Under the pieces are notes generated by a model. The model was given only the letters and a program-made list of their open reading frames with translations. It ran no database searches and was not told the origin of the DNA. Both the position numbers and the translations under genes were made by a program. DNA of 64,000 nt from the NCBI RefSeq assembly GCF_032144095.1, contig NZ_JAVSNJ010000002.1:361621-425620 (forward strand), given 5' to 3'. This stretch comes from Sphaerochaeta sp032144095 (GTDB lineage Bacteria > Spirochaetota > Spirochaetia > Sphaerochaetales > Sphaerochaetaceae). Positions 15,458 to 24,432 of the stretch are shown one piece after another (the first letter of the stretch is position 1; every line of letters starts with the position of its first letter).

Positions 15458-17047
15458 CTACAGTTCGATCCCACTCCCCTCAAGGTCCAGGGCTATCAGG
15501 CAGAGCTGCCGTAGGGTCTGTAGGACGGTGAAGGCAGCCTTGAAGCGGTCAAGCTCCTTGATCCGGATAGTACTCTCATTGGCAAGGCCAACAGAGGAGC
15601 GGATACGCTCCACCTCCACAGCGTTCTCCTTGAGCTGGTAGTCGTTCAGGGCGACGGTGAGGGAGAGCAGCAAGCCCTGGACATCCCTCTGGGTCTGCTC
15701 TACCTGGGTTTCCAAAGTTTGCCTGGCCTTCTCCACTTCAGCCTTTGCCTGCAACAGGCCTTCATCAGCTAGCGTTGAGGAGAGCTTTGTCGTGCTTCTG
15801 AACAGGTCCGATGCAGAAAACCCTACGGAGAGGGAGAAGGTAGGTTCAGAGCCCGTAAACAGTTCGCCAATTGAGGAGAAGAAGCCGGTTCCATCCCCTG
15901 GAGCGTAGTAGGGAGAGTACTGCAGGGAAAGGGTGAGCATAGGAGCGTCAGAGGGACTCTTCATCATCCTATCCAACTCTGCTGAACGAAGCTTGCCCAA
16001 GGCCTGGGCGTATGCAGGGTCCTTCTCCAATAGGTGGGAAAGCAATAGCTGCGAATCGAAAAGGATATCGGGGACAGAGGAGAGCATCTTTGGGTCGAGA
16101 GAGATTTGGGTAGGATACGCTTCATCTCCCCACAGCTGAGCCAAAGAGGAGCGAACACCCTCTATCTGCCGGTCGATCTCGGAAAGGGAGTAGCCCAGCT
16201 GGTTGAGCACAAGGGTTTTTGCCTCATAGGCATTTCGGCTTATCCTCCCCTTCTCCAGATCGAGCTGGGCATCCTTGAGGGTTGCCTGCTCGAGCAACAG
16301 CTGTTCCCCCAACAAAAAACGACTCTCAAGCAAGCTCTGCAGCAGGACAAGGAGGCCATTTCCCTGCGAGACAAGGCCACTTTTCAGCTGGTCGACAGAG
16401 AGCTTAGCCTTCAGTACCTCAATGCCCTGTTTCTCCAGCTTCTTCGAGCCATACCCGGTATCCAGAAAGCCATCACCTATCCACAGGGGCTGGTTTACTG
16501 TCAAGCCTACAGAAGGGGTATGTGTCCAGCTCCATTTCGTGCTTGCACTGCTGTTCAGCACATAGGTTGAACTCTCCTTTACATTGAGGACAGCAGTTCC
16601 TCCCGTTCCCAGTTTCTTCGTGACACTCCCCCCAACGGCCAGGGTGTGCTTGGTATCGAAGGTGGTTGAGGGAGGGGTGGTAGCCGTGAAGTTGGGAGTC
16701 CGGCTCAGGGAGTAGAGCGGACTTGAGGAGAGAGCGACGATGAAGCCCTGGTCCCTCACCTGGAAGGCGAGCTGCTCAGACTGCATCCTATAGAGGCCCT
16801 GAAGCTGCTCAAGGCTCAAGTTTTCTTTTTCAAGGGCTTCTTTCAGGCGTTGGTCAGCATGGGTGAGGGTTGGCAGCGATGGGTCCTGCCACTCTGCAAG
16901 AAAGGAGAGCAAGGCATCCAGTTGCAAGGGAACAATCTCACTCGCCTTCAGGTCATAGCTACCTGTCAGCGTTGGATAGGAGGAGGCGGCAAGAGGAAGA
17001 GAGGCCAGCAGCACGATCACTGTATATCGAAGAACAAACTTTCTCAT
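15458..17047 (-). CDS. TolC-family outer-membrane efflux protein
   Basis: A 529-residue outer-membrane channel subunit of the tripartite efflux system. Residues 1-21 form a signal peptide. Long heptad-rich helical stretches (about 85-120, 230-330 and 420-500, for example VEKARQTLETQVEQTQRDV) match the periplasmic barrel of TolC proteins. Strand-like segments rich in Y, S and T between them match the membrane barrel. The ATG at 17047 overlaps the stop of the RND pump gene by 4 bp, with AAGGA eight bases upstream, so translation is coupled; the longer frame to 17281 is just pump-gene antiphase. It would open the exit path in the outer membrane. Confidence 0.87.
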   Translation of the reverse strand: MRKFVLRYTVIVLLASLPLAASSYPTLTGSYDLKASEIVPLQLDALLSFLAEWQDPSLPTLTHADQRLKEALEKENLSLEQLQGLYRMQSEQLAFQVRDQGFIVALSSSPLYSLSRTPNFTATTPPSTTFDTKHTLAVGGSVTKKLGTGGTAVLNVKESSTYVLNSSASTKWSWTHTPSVGLTVNQPLWIGDGFLDTGYGSKKLEKQGIEVLKAKLSVDQLKSGLVSQGNGLLVLLQSLLESRFLLGEQLLLEQATLKDAQLDLEKGRISRNAYEAKTLVLNQLGYSLSEIDRQIEGVRSSLAQLWGDEAYPTQISLDPKMLSSVPDILFDSQLLLSHLLEKDPAYAQALGKLRSAELDRMMKSPSDAPMLTLSLQYSPYYAPGDGTGFFSSIGELFTGSEPTFSLSVGFSASDLFRSTTKLSSTLADEGLLQAKAEVEKARQTLETQVEQTQRDVQGLLLSLTVALNDYQLKENAVEVERIRSSVGLANESTIRIKELDRFKAAFTVLQTLRQLCLIALDLEGSGIEL

Positions 17048-20000
17048 GGGGTTTTCCTTTTCTTCTTGTCGTAGATGGTTCCGTACAGCATCGGGATGAT
17101 GAACAACGCGGTCAGGGTCGAGAAGAGCAAGCCAAAGATGATGGTGCTTGCCATAGGTGACCATACCACCGACAGACCCCCGATTCCAATTGCGGTAGGA
17201 AGCAGGCCACCAATGGTAGTGAGCGAGGTAAGCAGGATGGGCCGCAGCCGTGTGCCTGCCGCCTCTGCTATGGCATCCCACTCACCCTTTCCACTTGCAC
17301 GAAGCTCGTTGATGAAGCTGATCAGGACGATGGCATCATTGACGGCGATACCGGCAAGGGCAACGCCCGAGTAGATGACCGTCGTCGACAGGGGTGTCCC
17401 GGAGAAGAAGAGGTAGAGCACAACCCCAACAAAGGCAAACGGGACGGAAACCAGGATCAGGAGAGGCTGGCTATAGCTGTTGAACTGGGTTCCCAAAATG
17501 AGGTACATAAGGAAAATGCCGAGGATAAACACCCTGAGGATGTCGAAGATGAGGTTTCCGAAGTCACTGAACTCCCCACCCACGGAAAAAGCGACATCAG
17601 GGTAGCGGGAACTCAGGCTCTGCTGCCAGAGTTGGGAAACCTGGGCATTGATCTGTTTGAGGTCAAGATTTTCCGTGGCATTTGCCGTTACCGTAATCTC
17701 CCGCTTGCCTTCCACCCGCCTGATGGTTCCCAACGAGTTGTCCATCTCGATGGTTGCAATGCTGGAAAGGGGTATCAGCCTACCATCATCGGTGGGGATG
17801 AGCAGCTGCTCAAGGTCCTCGTACCGTTTGGAATCGGCGAGGTCGAACCTCACCACGATATCGATCTGTTCATTCTTTTCAAAGAACGTACCGGCGGGGA
17901 TACTGTCAAACCGGGCCCGGAGGTAGGAGCCCACGGTTGCAACCTTCACACCCAATGCACTTGCGCGTTCCTGGTTGAGCCTCACCCGAAGTTCTGGGCT
18001 TCCTGGGACAAAATCGCTCTCTACGTTGGAAACACCATCGATGGAGGAGAGCAGGTTGATGATGGCATTGGAGGAGTCGATGATCTGCTTGTACTCGTCG
18101 CCCGAGAACCTGAAACTCAGGGGAGCAGAGGTAGGAGGCCCGTTCTGGGCCTTGCGGAAGAAGATCTGCTCAGAGCCGCTGACATAGTAGGTCTCGTCCT
18201 GCACCTCCTTGATTACCTCATCGATGCTTCGTTTCCTCCCTTCATCCATCTCAGCGAGGTCAACGGTTATCTGGGCCTTGGTGGAGTTTGCCTCTCCACT
18301 ACCCAAGGTCCCGATCTTCGTGCTGATGGAAAGGATCTCCCCATTGCCAATCTTGGCCAACAACACGGCCTCATACTGGGAGACTATTTTGTCGGTCTGC
18401 TCAAGGGATGTACCCCTGGGGGTGTAGATCTCTATGTCGAAATAGCTGAAGTCCTCGGCGGAGAAAAGGTCCTGCCTGAGCATGCCGACCAAGGAGAATA
18501 CCGCAACGGTCAGTACCAGGGCAAGGATGAGGATAAGGCCCTTGAACCGGTAGAGTTTTTTCAGCAGGCGAGCATATCCACCTTGGAGAGGGCCAAACCA
18601 GGCCCCTGGTTCCTTGGCCTTCTTCTTAGCCCCTTCCCTTGGCCCCCACTCTGCGTAGTGGCTGGGCAGGAAGAAGAGTGCCTCCCCGGTGCTTACCATC
18701 AAAGCTATGGTTACCGTAAGGGGAATTACCCTGAGGAACTTGCCGATGGTACCGGGAAGGAGCATCAAGGGCAGGAAGGCAGCAACGGTGGTTGCAGTAG
18801 CTGCAACTACCGGCCAGATTACCTGGTTGGATCCCTCGATGGCAGCATCGTGGCGGAGCATCCCATTGGCCTGTAGCCTGTAGGAGTTCTCGATGATGAC
18901 GATGGCATGGTCAACGATGAGCCCCAGCACCAATACCAGGCCGAACAAGGTATTGGTGTTGATGGTCTCCCCCAACAGGTCCAGGATCAGGAAGGTCACG
19001 GCAAAGGTCACAGGAATGCCCAAGGCTGTTATGAGTGCATTGCGCAGCCCGATAAACAACCAGAGAATCAGAACCAGGAGGACCAGACCCATCAGAAAGT
19101 TGGTGGAGAGCACAGAGAGGCTTGAAGCGATCTGGATTGTTGAGTCATTGAACAGGGTGAGCTTGGCTCCGGTTGTACTGTTCAGGCGCGCCTCGTCAAC
19201 AATCTTGGTGACACCCTCTACCACAGCCACCGAGCTGCCCTTGACAACCTTGGTGACCCTCAGGTTGACCGAAGGGCTCCCATTGAACCGTGCAAGGCTT
19301 GAGTCAGGGTCGAACCCGTCGACAACCTGGGCAACATCGCTGACCCTCACTACCCCCTCGGTGGTTGCCGAACGGCGTACGATGACCGACCCAAAGTCTG
19401 AGATCTCCTTGATGGAGCCCAAGGTCCTGAGCAAATACTCCCGGGAATCGGTACTCAGGGTACCGCTAGGGATGACGCTGTTCTGGTCCCCTATCGCCCT
19501 GACCACCTCATTTACCGTAAGGCCAAGGGCAATGAGACGGCTGTTGTCAAGGTTCACCATGATCTGCCGGTCAGGAAGCCCCATCAGCTCTACATCTGAG
19601 ACATCCTGCACCTTCAGTATCTTGTTCCGCAGGGAAACGGCCTGCTGCCTCAGCTGCTCGTAGGGTAGGTTTCCGCTTATGACCACCTCAATGACCGGCA
19701 AGAAGTCGGCGGAGGAAAAGTCATCGACGATCGGCTGAAGAACCCCATCAGGAAGGGAGACCTGGCTAAAGCGTGTCTGCGCATCCTGGAAGAGGGACTT
19801 GAACTCCTGCTTGGAAATTCCATCATCAAACTCAACCCTGACGACAGAGAGCCCCTCGCTGGTGGTGCTGCTGATCTTCTTGAGCTTGTCCATGCCCTGG
19901 AACGCATTCTCCACCGGTATCGTCACTGAGGACTCCATGTCCTCTGCTCCGACCCCTGGGTAGGGGACGATGACATTTACCCAGAAGAACGGCACCTCTG

Positions 20001-20130
20001 CAAACTGCTCCTGGGGCAGGCGTACAAGACTCAGCAGCCCGAGGATGAGCAGTGTGAGCATCAAGATATTTACCAGGACAGGCCTCGTTACCGAGAACCT
20101 TCCTATGCTGAATCGGGAGCGTTCGTCCAT
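17044..20130 (-). CDS. RND-family efflux pump, inner-membrane subunit
   Basis: A 1028-residue proton-driven pump of the AcrB type, exporting drugs, lipids or metabolites through the adaptor and TolC partners. Residue 10-30 is the first helix, followed by two large periplasmic domains (about 35-330 and 560-860) and 12 helices in total. The normal proton-relay pair in helix 4 is D-D; here the sequence is LIVDHAIVIIEN, so the second aspartate is histidine. Helix 10 reads IAVNDAIVLI. The start follows AAGGGGACACC. Middle gene of the adaptor-pump-channel operon. Class within the family cannot be settled by eye; it is more like the hydrophobic/amphiphilic efflux class than the heavy-metal class. 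Confidence 0.92.
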   Translation of the reverse strand: MDERSRFSIGRFSVTRPVLVNILMLTLLILGLLSLVRLPQEQFAEVPFFWVNVIVPYPGVGAEDMESSVTIPVENAFQGMDKLKKISSTTSEGLSVVRVEFDDGISKQEFKSLFQDAQTRFSQVSLPDGVLQPIVDDFSSADFLPVIEVVISGNLPYEQLRQQAVSLRNKILKVQDVSDVELMGLPDRQIMVNLDNSRLIALGLTVNEVVRAIGDQNSVIPSGTLSTDSREYLLRTLGSIKEISDFGSVIVRRSATTEGVVRVSDVAQVVDGFDPDSSLARFNGSPSVNLRVTKVVKGSSVAVVEGVTKIVDEARLNSTTGAKLTLFNDSTIQIASSLSVLSTNFLMGLVLLVLILWLFIGLRNALITALGIPVTFAVTFLILDLLGETINTNTLFGLVLVLGLIVDHAIVIIENSYRLQANGMLRHDAAIEGSNQVIWPVVAATATTVAAFLPLMLLPGTIGKFLRVIPLTVTIALMVSTGEALFFLPSHYAEWGPREGAKKKAKEPGAWFGPLQGGYARLLKKLYRFKGLILILALVLTVAVFSLVGMLRQDLFSAEDFSYFDIEIYTPRGTSLEQTDKIVSQYEAVLLAKIGNGEILSISTKIGTLGSGEANSTKAQITVDLAEMDEGRKRSIDEVIKEVQDETYYVSGSEQIFFRKAQNGPPTSAPLSFRFSGDEYKQIIDSSNAIINLLSSIDGVSNVESDFVPGSPELRVRLNQERASALGVKVATVGSYLRARFDSIPAGTFFEKNEQIDIVVRFDLADSKRYEDLEQLLIPTDDGRLIPLSSIATIEMDNSLGTIRRVEGKREITVTANATENLDLKQINAQVSQLWQQSLSSRYPDVAFSVGGEFSDFGNLIFDILRVFILGIFLMYLILGTQFNSYSQPLLILVSVPFAFVGVVLYLFFSGTPLSTTVIYSGVALAGIAVNDAIVLISFINELRASGKGEWDAIAEAAGTRLRPILLTSLTTIGGLLPTAIGIGGLSVVWSPMASTIIFGLLFSTLTALFIIPMLYGTIYDKKKRKTP

Positions 20131-20139
20131 GGTGTCCCC

Positions 20140-21231
20140 TTATAAGGTTTCTTGCGTTACGACTGAGCTGCCGTCAAGAATTCGCGAAAGAGCACTTACC
20201 AGGACGCTCTTTCCAGTAAGAAGGACGTCATCCTCAAGGCTTTCTACAGCACTCTGGTCGCCATACTGGTCAACAACCTTGACCAGGACTTTCCTGGCAG
20301 TGGTACCCTCTACCATGTAGACCGAGGTGGTCCCTTCACGAAAGACCAGGGCAGAATTGGGAACGAGGGTGTAGGTTGGCGCATCATCGTTGAATATGGT
20401 TACCTGGGCAGAAAGCCCTGCCTTGATGAGATTGGGCCTGGGATTGGTAAAATCCACAAGGACTGACCAGCTCCCTGTACGGAGGTCACTGCCGGCACTG
20501 ATGGCACTGACAATGCCTTCGGCCTCAATGATTTCTGTCGGGGTGCGGAGGGTAATGATGGCCCTTGCCCCCTCCTTGATGAGGAAGAGCTGGTTCTGCC
20601 CTACTGGCAGGGTAAGGCGAAGCTGGTCGAGGTCAACGACCCTTACTACCTGCTGGCCTGCCTGGATAAGGTCACCAACCACCAGGCTGGTCTTCTCAGC
20701 GACACGGCCAGCTATCGGAGTGGAGATCATCATGTTCTTCAGGTTGTTCCTGGCCTGCTGCAGTTGGGCTGCAAGGCCATCGACACTGGACTGGGTCTGG
20801 GTAAGCTGGACAAGAGCGATGGCTCCCCGCTCATAGAGCTGTTCGTTGGCCTTCAGTTCCTTGAGGCTGTTGGTATATTGGTTTTCAAGCTGGCTTACGT
20901 TGAGAAGTGGGATGGTATCGTCAAGGACCAAAATCACCTGGTCTTTCTCCAGCTTTGCCCCAAGATTGAAATTGATGGATTTGATGACACCGGCACTTCG
21001 GGCCTTTACACTCACCTCTTCGCGCCCCTGGATGGTACCACTGCCTATGACCCGGTCCCTCAAGGGTGCAATCTTCACCTCCACAGCCGAGGAGACTACC
21101 TGGGTGTAGTCGGTAGCAGCCGCTACTCCATCAAGGACTAGGGGCTCTGCTGTTTTCTTTGTACAGGAGAAGAGTACCATCGAAGAGAGAAGAACTACGA
21201 GAAGACCCAGAGTCTTACCAGTTTGTTTCAT
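20140..21231 (-). CDS. RND efflux periplasmic adaptor, lipoprotein
   Basis: A 363-residue membrane-fusion protein that links the pump to the outer-membrane channel. Residues 1-23 form a lipoprotein signal with lipobox LFSC. The lipoyl half-motifs (GREEVSVKARSAGVI and later STPIAGRV) flank a helical hairpin of about 70 residues rich in L, Q and E, followed by a beta-barrel domain. Two in-frame starts exist at 21243 and 21231; the second has GAGG six bases upstream and is preferred. First gene of the operon, with a promoter and Fur-like box upstream. The 9-bp gap to the pump gene indicates one transcript. Confidence 0.9.
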   Translation of the reverse strand: MKQTGKTLGLLVVLLSSMVLFSCTKKTAEPLVLDGVAAATDYTQVVSSAVEVKIAPLRDRVIGSGTIQGREEVSVKARSAGVIKSINFNLGAKLEKDQVILVLDDTIPLLNVSQLENQYTNSLKELKANEQLYERGAIALVQLTQTQSSVDGLAAQLQQARNNLKNMMISTPIAGRVAEKTSLVVGDLIQAGQQVVRVVDLDQLRLTLPVGQNQLFLIKEGARAIITLRTPTEIIEAEGIVSAISAGSDLRTGSWSVLVDFTNPRPNLIKAGLSAQVTIFNDDAPTYTLVPNSALVFREGTTSVYMVEGTTARKVLVKVVDQYGDQSAVESLEDDVLLTGKSVLVSALSRILDGSSVVTQETL

Positions 21232-21292
21232 GCGATACCTCATTATGGGGAGAAGCGTGTATGGCTATAGGAAAGAGAGAGGTGGAAAATTG

Positions 21293-21311
21293 GATAGTCA
21301 TTATCAATAAC
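21293..21311. promoter_or_regulatory. Fur-box-like site on the RND operon promoter
   Basis: GATAGTCATTATCAATAAC matches the classical 19-bp Fur box at 14 of 19 positions and overlaps the -10 region of the promoter at 21310-21338. It suggests metal-responsive control of the efflux operon; Fur-family paralogues or a chance AT-rich match are alternatives. Confidence 0.35.
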
Positions 21312-21338
21312 GATACGGTATTTACAGATGTCTTACAA
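21310..21338 (-). promoter_or_regulatory. promoter of the RND efflux operon; describes the 21232-21569 gap
   Basis: Leftward TTGTAA (21333-21338), a 17-bp spacer and TATCGT (21310-21315). The 338-bp gap in which it lies (21232-21569) holds this promoter, the Fur-like box, the inverted repeat at 21503-21519 and an AT-rich middle part. I see no gene in it. Confidence 0.45.
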
Positions 21339-21502
21339 GATTCAGGGGACCACCCTCCCTCTATTTTATGAGGAATTTTCCAGCAAAAAATAGGGTATCA
21401 GGCTTCAAAGGAAGTCTTTCAGACCATTTATATGTACTTGCACTTATATTTGCATCTATGGTATGCTAGGGCCATACGAAATGCTGCATAGTGTTGAAAT
21501 AG

Positions 21503-21519
21503 GTACACCTCTTGTGTAC
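21503..21519. promoter_or_regulatory. inverted repeat upstream of the CDF-like gene
   Basis: GTACAC-CTCTT-GTGTAC is a perfect 6-bp inverted repeat, 50 bp before the transporter start, placed like an operator for the rightward gene. Confidence 0.3.
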
Positions 21520-21569
21520 ATGCCCTATACGTAGGACAGAAACGGCACTCATCAGGGCGGATTAACGCC

Positions 21570-22523
21570 ATGCATCCATACAAGCAGGATATGAGCAACA
21601 AACAGACCGAACTTCTTCTCTTACGGGTAACTACCGCAGTGTGCCTAGCCTTTGGCATACTCAGCGTCGTTGCATCACGCAAAGCAAACTCCAATTCGAT
21701 GCTGTTCGATGGACTTTACTCCTTGATCCAGAGCCTTTTCATTCTCGGATCAGGACGGATAGTGAACCTCCTGTTCCGCAAGGAAAACAGGAAATTCCAG
21801 TTTGGATACAGTGCCTTCGAACCCTTCTTCATCGCCATACGATCGACAGTGATGTTGCTTATGACCTTTGCCATTGCCGTAGGAGCCGTACACGCTCTCT
21901 TTACCGGTGGCTATACCATCGATGTGGGGATAGCATTCAGGATCTCACTTCTTTCGCTGGTCGTCTGCGTTATCGTCTATGCCGTACTTGCAATCCAGGC
22001 TAAAAGGCTGCTCTCCCCCGTTCTTCGTGTTGAGGCACGTTCCTGGCTTATCGATGCAGCCATCAGCCTGGCCTCAGTGCTGGCCATGGTGCTCATACAC
22101 TTTGCCAACAAGGCTGGCCATGCCCAGCTTGCCCTCTATATTGACCCCATTGTCACCATCTTCTTCATCGTGGGACTTTCGCCCATGCTCTTTCGGCAGC
22201 TGCTGCAGAGTAGCCGGGAACTTTTGGGTGCAGCGCCTTCCACAACAGTGCAGAAAGACCTCGAACAGCTTGCAAAGCGACATGTAAAGATGGAAGGGTT
22301 CAAGAAATCTTCTGTCTTTGCCATCAAGCAGGGGCGAAGCTTGTCGGTAACCCTCTATTTCTACCTGCATGAGGAGAGAGGGCTGAGGGAACTCGATGCC
22401 ATCAGGAAGCGGATTTTGCTCGATTTGCGCACCTACTCATCCTGGTGTGAGGCAGACGTTGTCTTTACCCTCGACCCAAGCTGGGTGCCGTTAGCTATGC
22501 CTTTGGCAGTAGCAAACGTGTAG
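21570..22523 (+). CDS. cation diffusion facilitator (CDF)-like transporter with an atypical metal site
   Basis: A 317-residue inner-membrane protein with six hydrophobic helices (residues about 20-215) and a C-terminal cytoplasmic alpha/beta domain (about 225-310). The layout and the FGYSAFEPFF segment after helix 2 match the CDF superfamily, which exports divalent metals by proton exchange. In helix 2 the expected D-x-x-x-D is DGLYS, and in helix 5 the expected H-x-x-x-D is SWLID, so only two of the four canonical metal ligands remain. It may carry another ion. Start uncertain: ATG at 21570 or at 21591, neither with a good ribosome-binding site. Confidence 0.78.
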   Translation: MHPYKQDMSNKQTELLLLRVTTAVCLAFGILSVVASRKANSNSMLFDGLYSLIQSLFILGSGRIVNLLFRKENRKFQFGYSAFEPFFIAIRSTVMLLMTFAIAVGAVHALFTGGYTIDVGIAFRISLLSLVVCVIVYAVLAIQAKRLLSPVLRVEARSWLIDAAISLASVLAMVLIHFANKAGHAQLALYIDPIVTIFFIVGLSPMLFRQLLQSSRELLGAAPSTTVQKDLEQLAKRHVKMEGFKKSSVFAIKQGRSLSVTLYFYLHEERGLRELDAIRKRILLDLRTYSSWCEADVVFTLDPSWVPLAMPLAVANV

Positions 22524-22600
22524 GAACAATGAAAAAATACTGGATACATCTTTTGAAATGCCGGTAAAACAAAGATAGGCAAGAAGTTGCTAACCATCTC

Positions 22601-22798
22601 TTACCCTTTATTCTGGTTAGCTCTCTCCCGTAACAATTGATATGCAGCAATCTGATAGTGTTTTTCCTTTCCATTCGACAAGAGAAATGCTGTTTTGGTT
22701 GTACGGTTAGCGATCGCTTCTAGCTCTGGGGTGGTTTTACCTTGTAGTTCCTTTTTACAGGCAGTTAGCTTGGATTGTTCAGAATTGAAGATACTCAT
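22601..22798 (-). CDS. small protein of unknown function
   Basis: A 65-residue, basic, hydrophilic protein that I do not recognise. It has a predicted helical core (ACKKELQGKTTPELEAIANR and YQIAAYQLLRERAN). Three in-frame starts exist at 22816, 22807 and 22798; the last is eight bases after AGGA and is preferred. It lies 42 bp downstream of the PH-domain gene on the same strand, so the two are probably co-transcribed. No signal peptide or membrane segment is seen. Confidence 0.55.
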   Translation of the reverse strand: MSIFNSEQSKLTACKKELQGKTTPELEAIANRTTKTAFLLSNGKEKHYQIAAYQLLRERANQNKG

Positions 22799-22840
22799 TC
22801 GGTTCATCCTTTTCATGTAGGCTTACCCTGCCCTGAATGT

Positions 22841-23230
22841 TCAATTATTCTTATCGAAAGCAATAGCATCGGCAAGGACTGCCTGCACTTCATAGATGTT
22901 GACATCCTTGTTGAAGGTCTTCTTGATTGCAAAAGGTGTTGAGGCAACCCATATGCTCAACTCTGCATTAAGGTCGAGGACACCAGCGGTCTCCACAGAA
23001 AATGCCACGATGCTTCTGAAGGGAACGGATTTGATTTCAATTTTTTTCCCTGTGATGCCCTGTACATCTATAAGGATAAGCCGGTTTTTTGTAAAGATGA
23101 TATAATCCCTCACAAGTTTATAAGCAACCTCGATCTTTTCGTCTTTTGCGAGTATACTACCCCACTCTCTTGTCACATCTTCTACAGAAACGGAACTTGC
23201 ATTTCCCACGAGCGATTGTAAAAATCCCAT
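22841..23230 (-). CDS. bacterial PH-domain protein
   Basis: A 129-residue soluble protein made almost entirely of one bacterial pleckstrin-homology-like domain (bPH_1 type). It shows the typical strand order with YIIFTKNRLILIDVQGITGK and the later SVPFRSIVAFSVETAG, followed by a C-terminal helix. Such domains form pentameric or ring-like assemblies in structures of relatives; the cellular role is poorly known. The ATG at 23230 follows AGGAGTGAAT; the frame extends to 23323 but without a ribosome-binding site. Precedes the small 65-residue gene. The 246 bp upstream, up to the esterase gene, holds no gene that I can see. Confidence 0.8.
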   Translation of the reverse strand: MGFLQSLVGNASSVSVEDVTREWGSILAKDEKIEVAYKLVRDYIIFTKNRLILIDVQGITGKKIEIKSVPFRSIVAFSVETAGVLDLNAELSIWVASTPFAIKKTFNKDVNIYEVQAVLADAIAFDKNN

Positions 23231-23476
23231 ATTCACTCCTTCAAACTTTGCTACAGGTAAATTTTGTACAGCCAATAGCCATGCCTTCACAATAGCATAG
23301 ATATGTCCTATGTCAACGAACACTTTTGTGTATTTCAGTTGTAGCAGTGAAGGTCAAAGCCTGGATTACAAGGTCCCTGATGCGCCATAACGGCCATCTA
23401 CCCGAGAAAGAGGTTTAGGAACAAGGGGTATTTCTTCCTTGCAAAGGATGAGATGTGCAAAACTGTGCATTGAACT

Positions 23477-24259
23477 TCAGTGCTGTTCTCCAAGAATGGG
23501 CAGCCAGTCCAGCACCCTCTGGATGTTCCTGTCCCAGTAGTCCCAGGTATGGCTTCCCGGCTCCTCATGGTAGGTGATGGATAGCTTTTCTGAGAATGAA
23601 GAGCAGAAACGTACGTTCCCTGCATAGAGAAAATCCTCGGTCCCACAGCTCATGAACAGCTCTGGCTTTTGGCAGGTGAGGTTGCCTGCCAAGGCGAACA
23701 GATCATGCTCACCTCCTGCAACCTGTGAAAGGTCCCCAAAGGTGTTCTCCATCTCGCCGGCAAACGGGGAGTCCTCCTGTTGGTCCCTCAACCCTACAAG
23801 GTCCAGTGCCCCCGAAAGGCTTGCTGCATAGCCATACTGCTCGGGCCTTGATAGGGCGAGCTTGAATGCGCCATATCCCCCCATGGAGAGCCCTGCCACA
23901 AAGGTGTCCTCCCGCCTGTCGGAGATGTTGAACATCGCCTTCATCACAGAGGGAAGCTCATCGGCTACATAGCTATAATAGGGGTATCCCCGCTTTTGGT
24001 CGGTATAGAAGGAGCGGTGTACCGATGGCATCACCACAACCAGGGGGAGATTGCTCACATACCTCTCGATCGAGGACATCCTGTACCAGCTCGTCTCATT
24101 CTGCTTGAGGCCGTGCAGTAGGTAGAGTACCTTGTACGGGCCCTTGAAAAGGGGTTTACGGTCCTCAGGAGTACGTTGGCTTGCCTGAGGAAATATGATG
24201 GCCACTGAGCTGTCCATCATCAGGGTATCAGAAAACAGGGAGAGGTGTATCAAGGCCAT
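23477..24259 (-). CDS. esterase D/tributyrin-esterase-like alpha/beta hydrolase
   Basis: A 260-residue cytoplasmic hydrolase of the putative-esterase family (esterase D, EstA of lactic bacteria). The hallmark LLHGLKQNETSW oxyanion segment is near residue 57, the nucleophile elbow GLSMGGYGAF is near residue 125, D in GTEDF and H in GSHTW complete the triad. It would cleave short-chain acyl or phenolic esters. The frame is open to 24382, but GGAGG five bases before the ATG at 24259 fixes the start and the extension has no family match. No signal peptide. It stands alone, divergent from a lipoprotein gene. Confidence 0.85.
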   Translation of the reverse strand: MALIHLSLFSDTLMMDSSVAIIFPQASQRTPEDRKPLFKGPYKVLYLLHGLKQNETSWYRMSSIERYVSNLPLVVVMPSVHRSFYTDQKRGYPYYSYVADELPSVMKAMFNISDRREDTFVAGLSMGGYGAFKLALSRPEQYGYAASLSGALDLVGLRDQQEDSPFAGEMENTFGDLSQVAGGEHDLFALAGNLTCQKPELFMSCGTEDFLYAGNVRFCSSFSEKLSITYHEEPGSHTWDYWDRNIQRVLDWLPILGEQH

Positions 24260-24432
24260 GCGATCCTCCAGCCAGGGATGATCCTTCCATCCTACAAAGG
24301 TAGCTGGCCAGATGCAAGAGGAAGTGAGGGATGCTCGGAGGTGGAACTCTTGTAGCTTTGTTGTCAAGTACCCTATACTCATTGTAATTAATCGGCAGTT
24401 GGTGGGTTATACTGTCAAGGTGGGAAGCAGGT

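Noticed and set aside
17632..18876. Rightward open frame of 414 codons inside the RND pump gene
   Set aside because: Antisense to a pump with unmistakable family motifs; the predicted protein has low-complexity, biased composition and no start signal.
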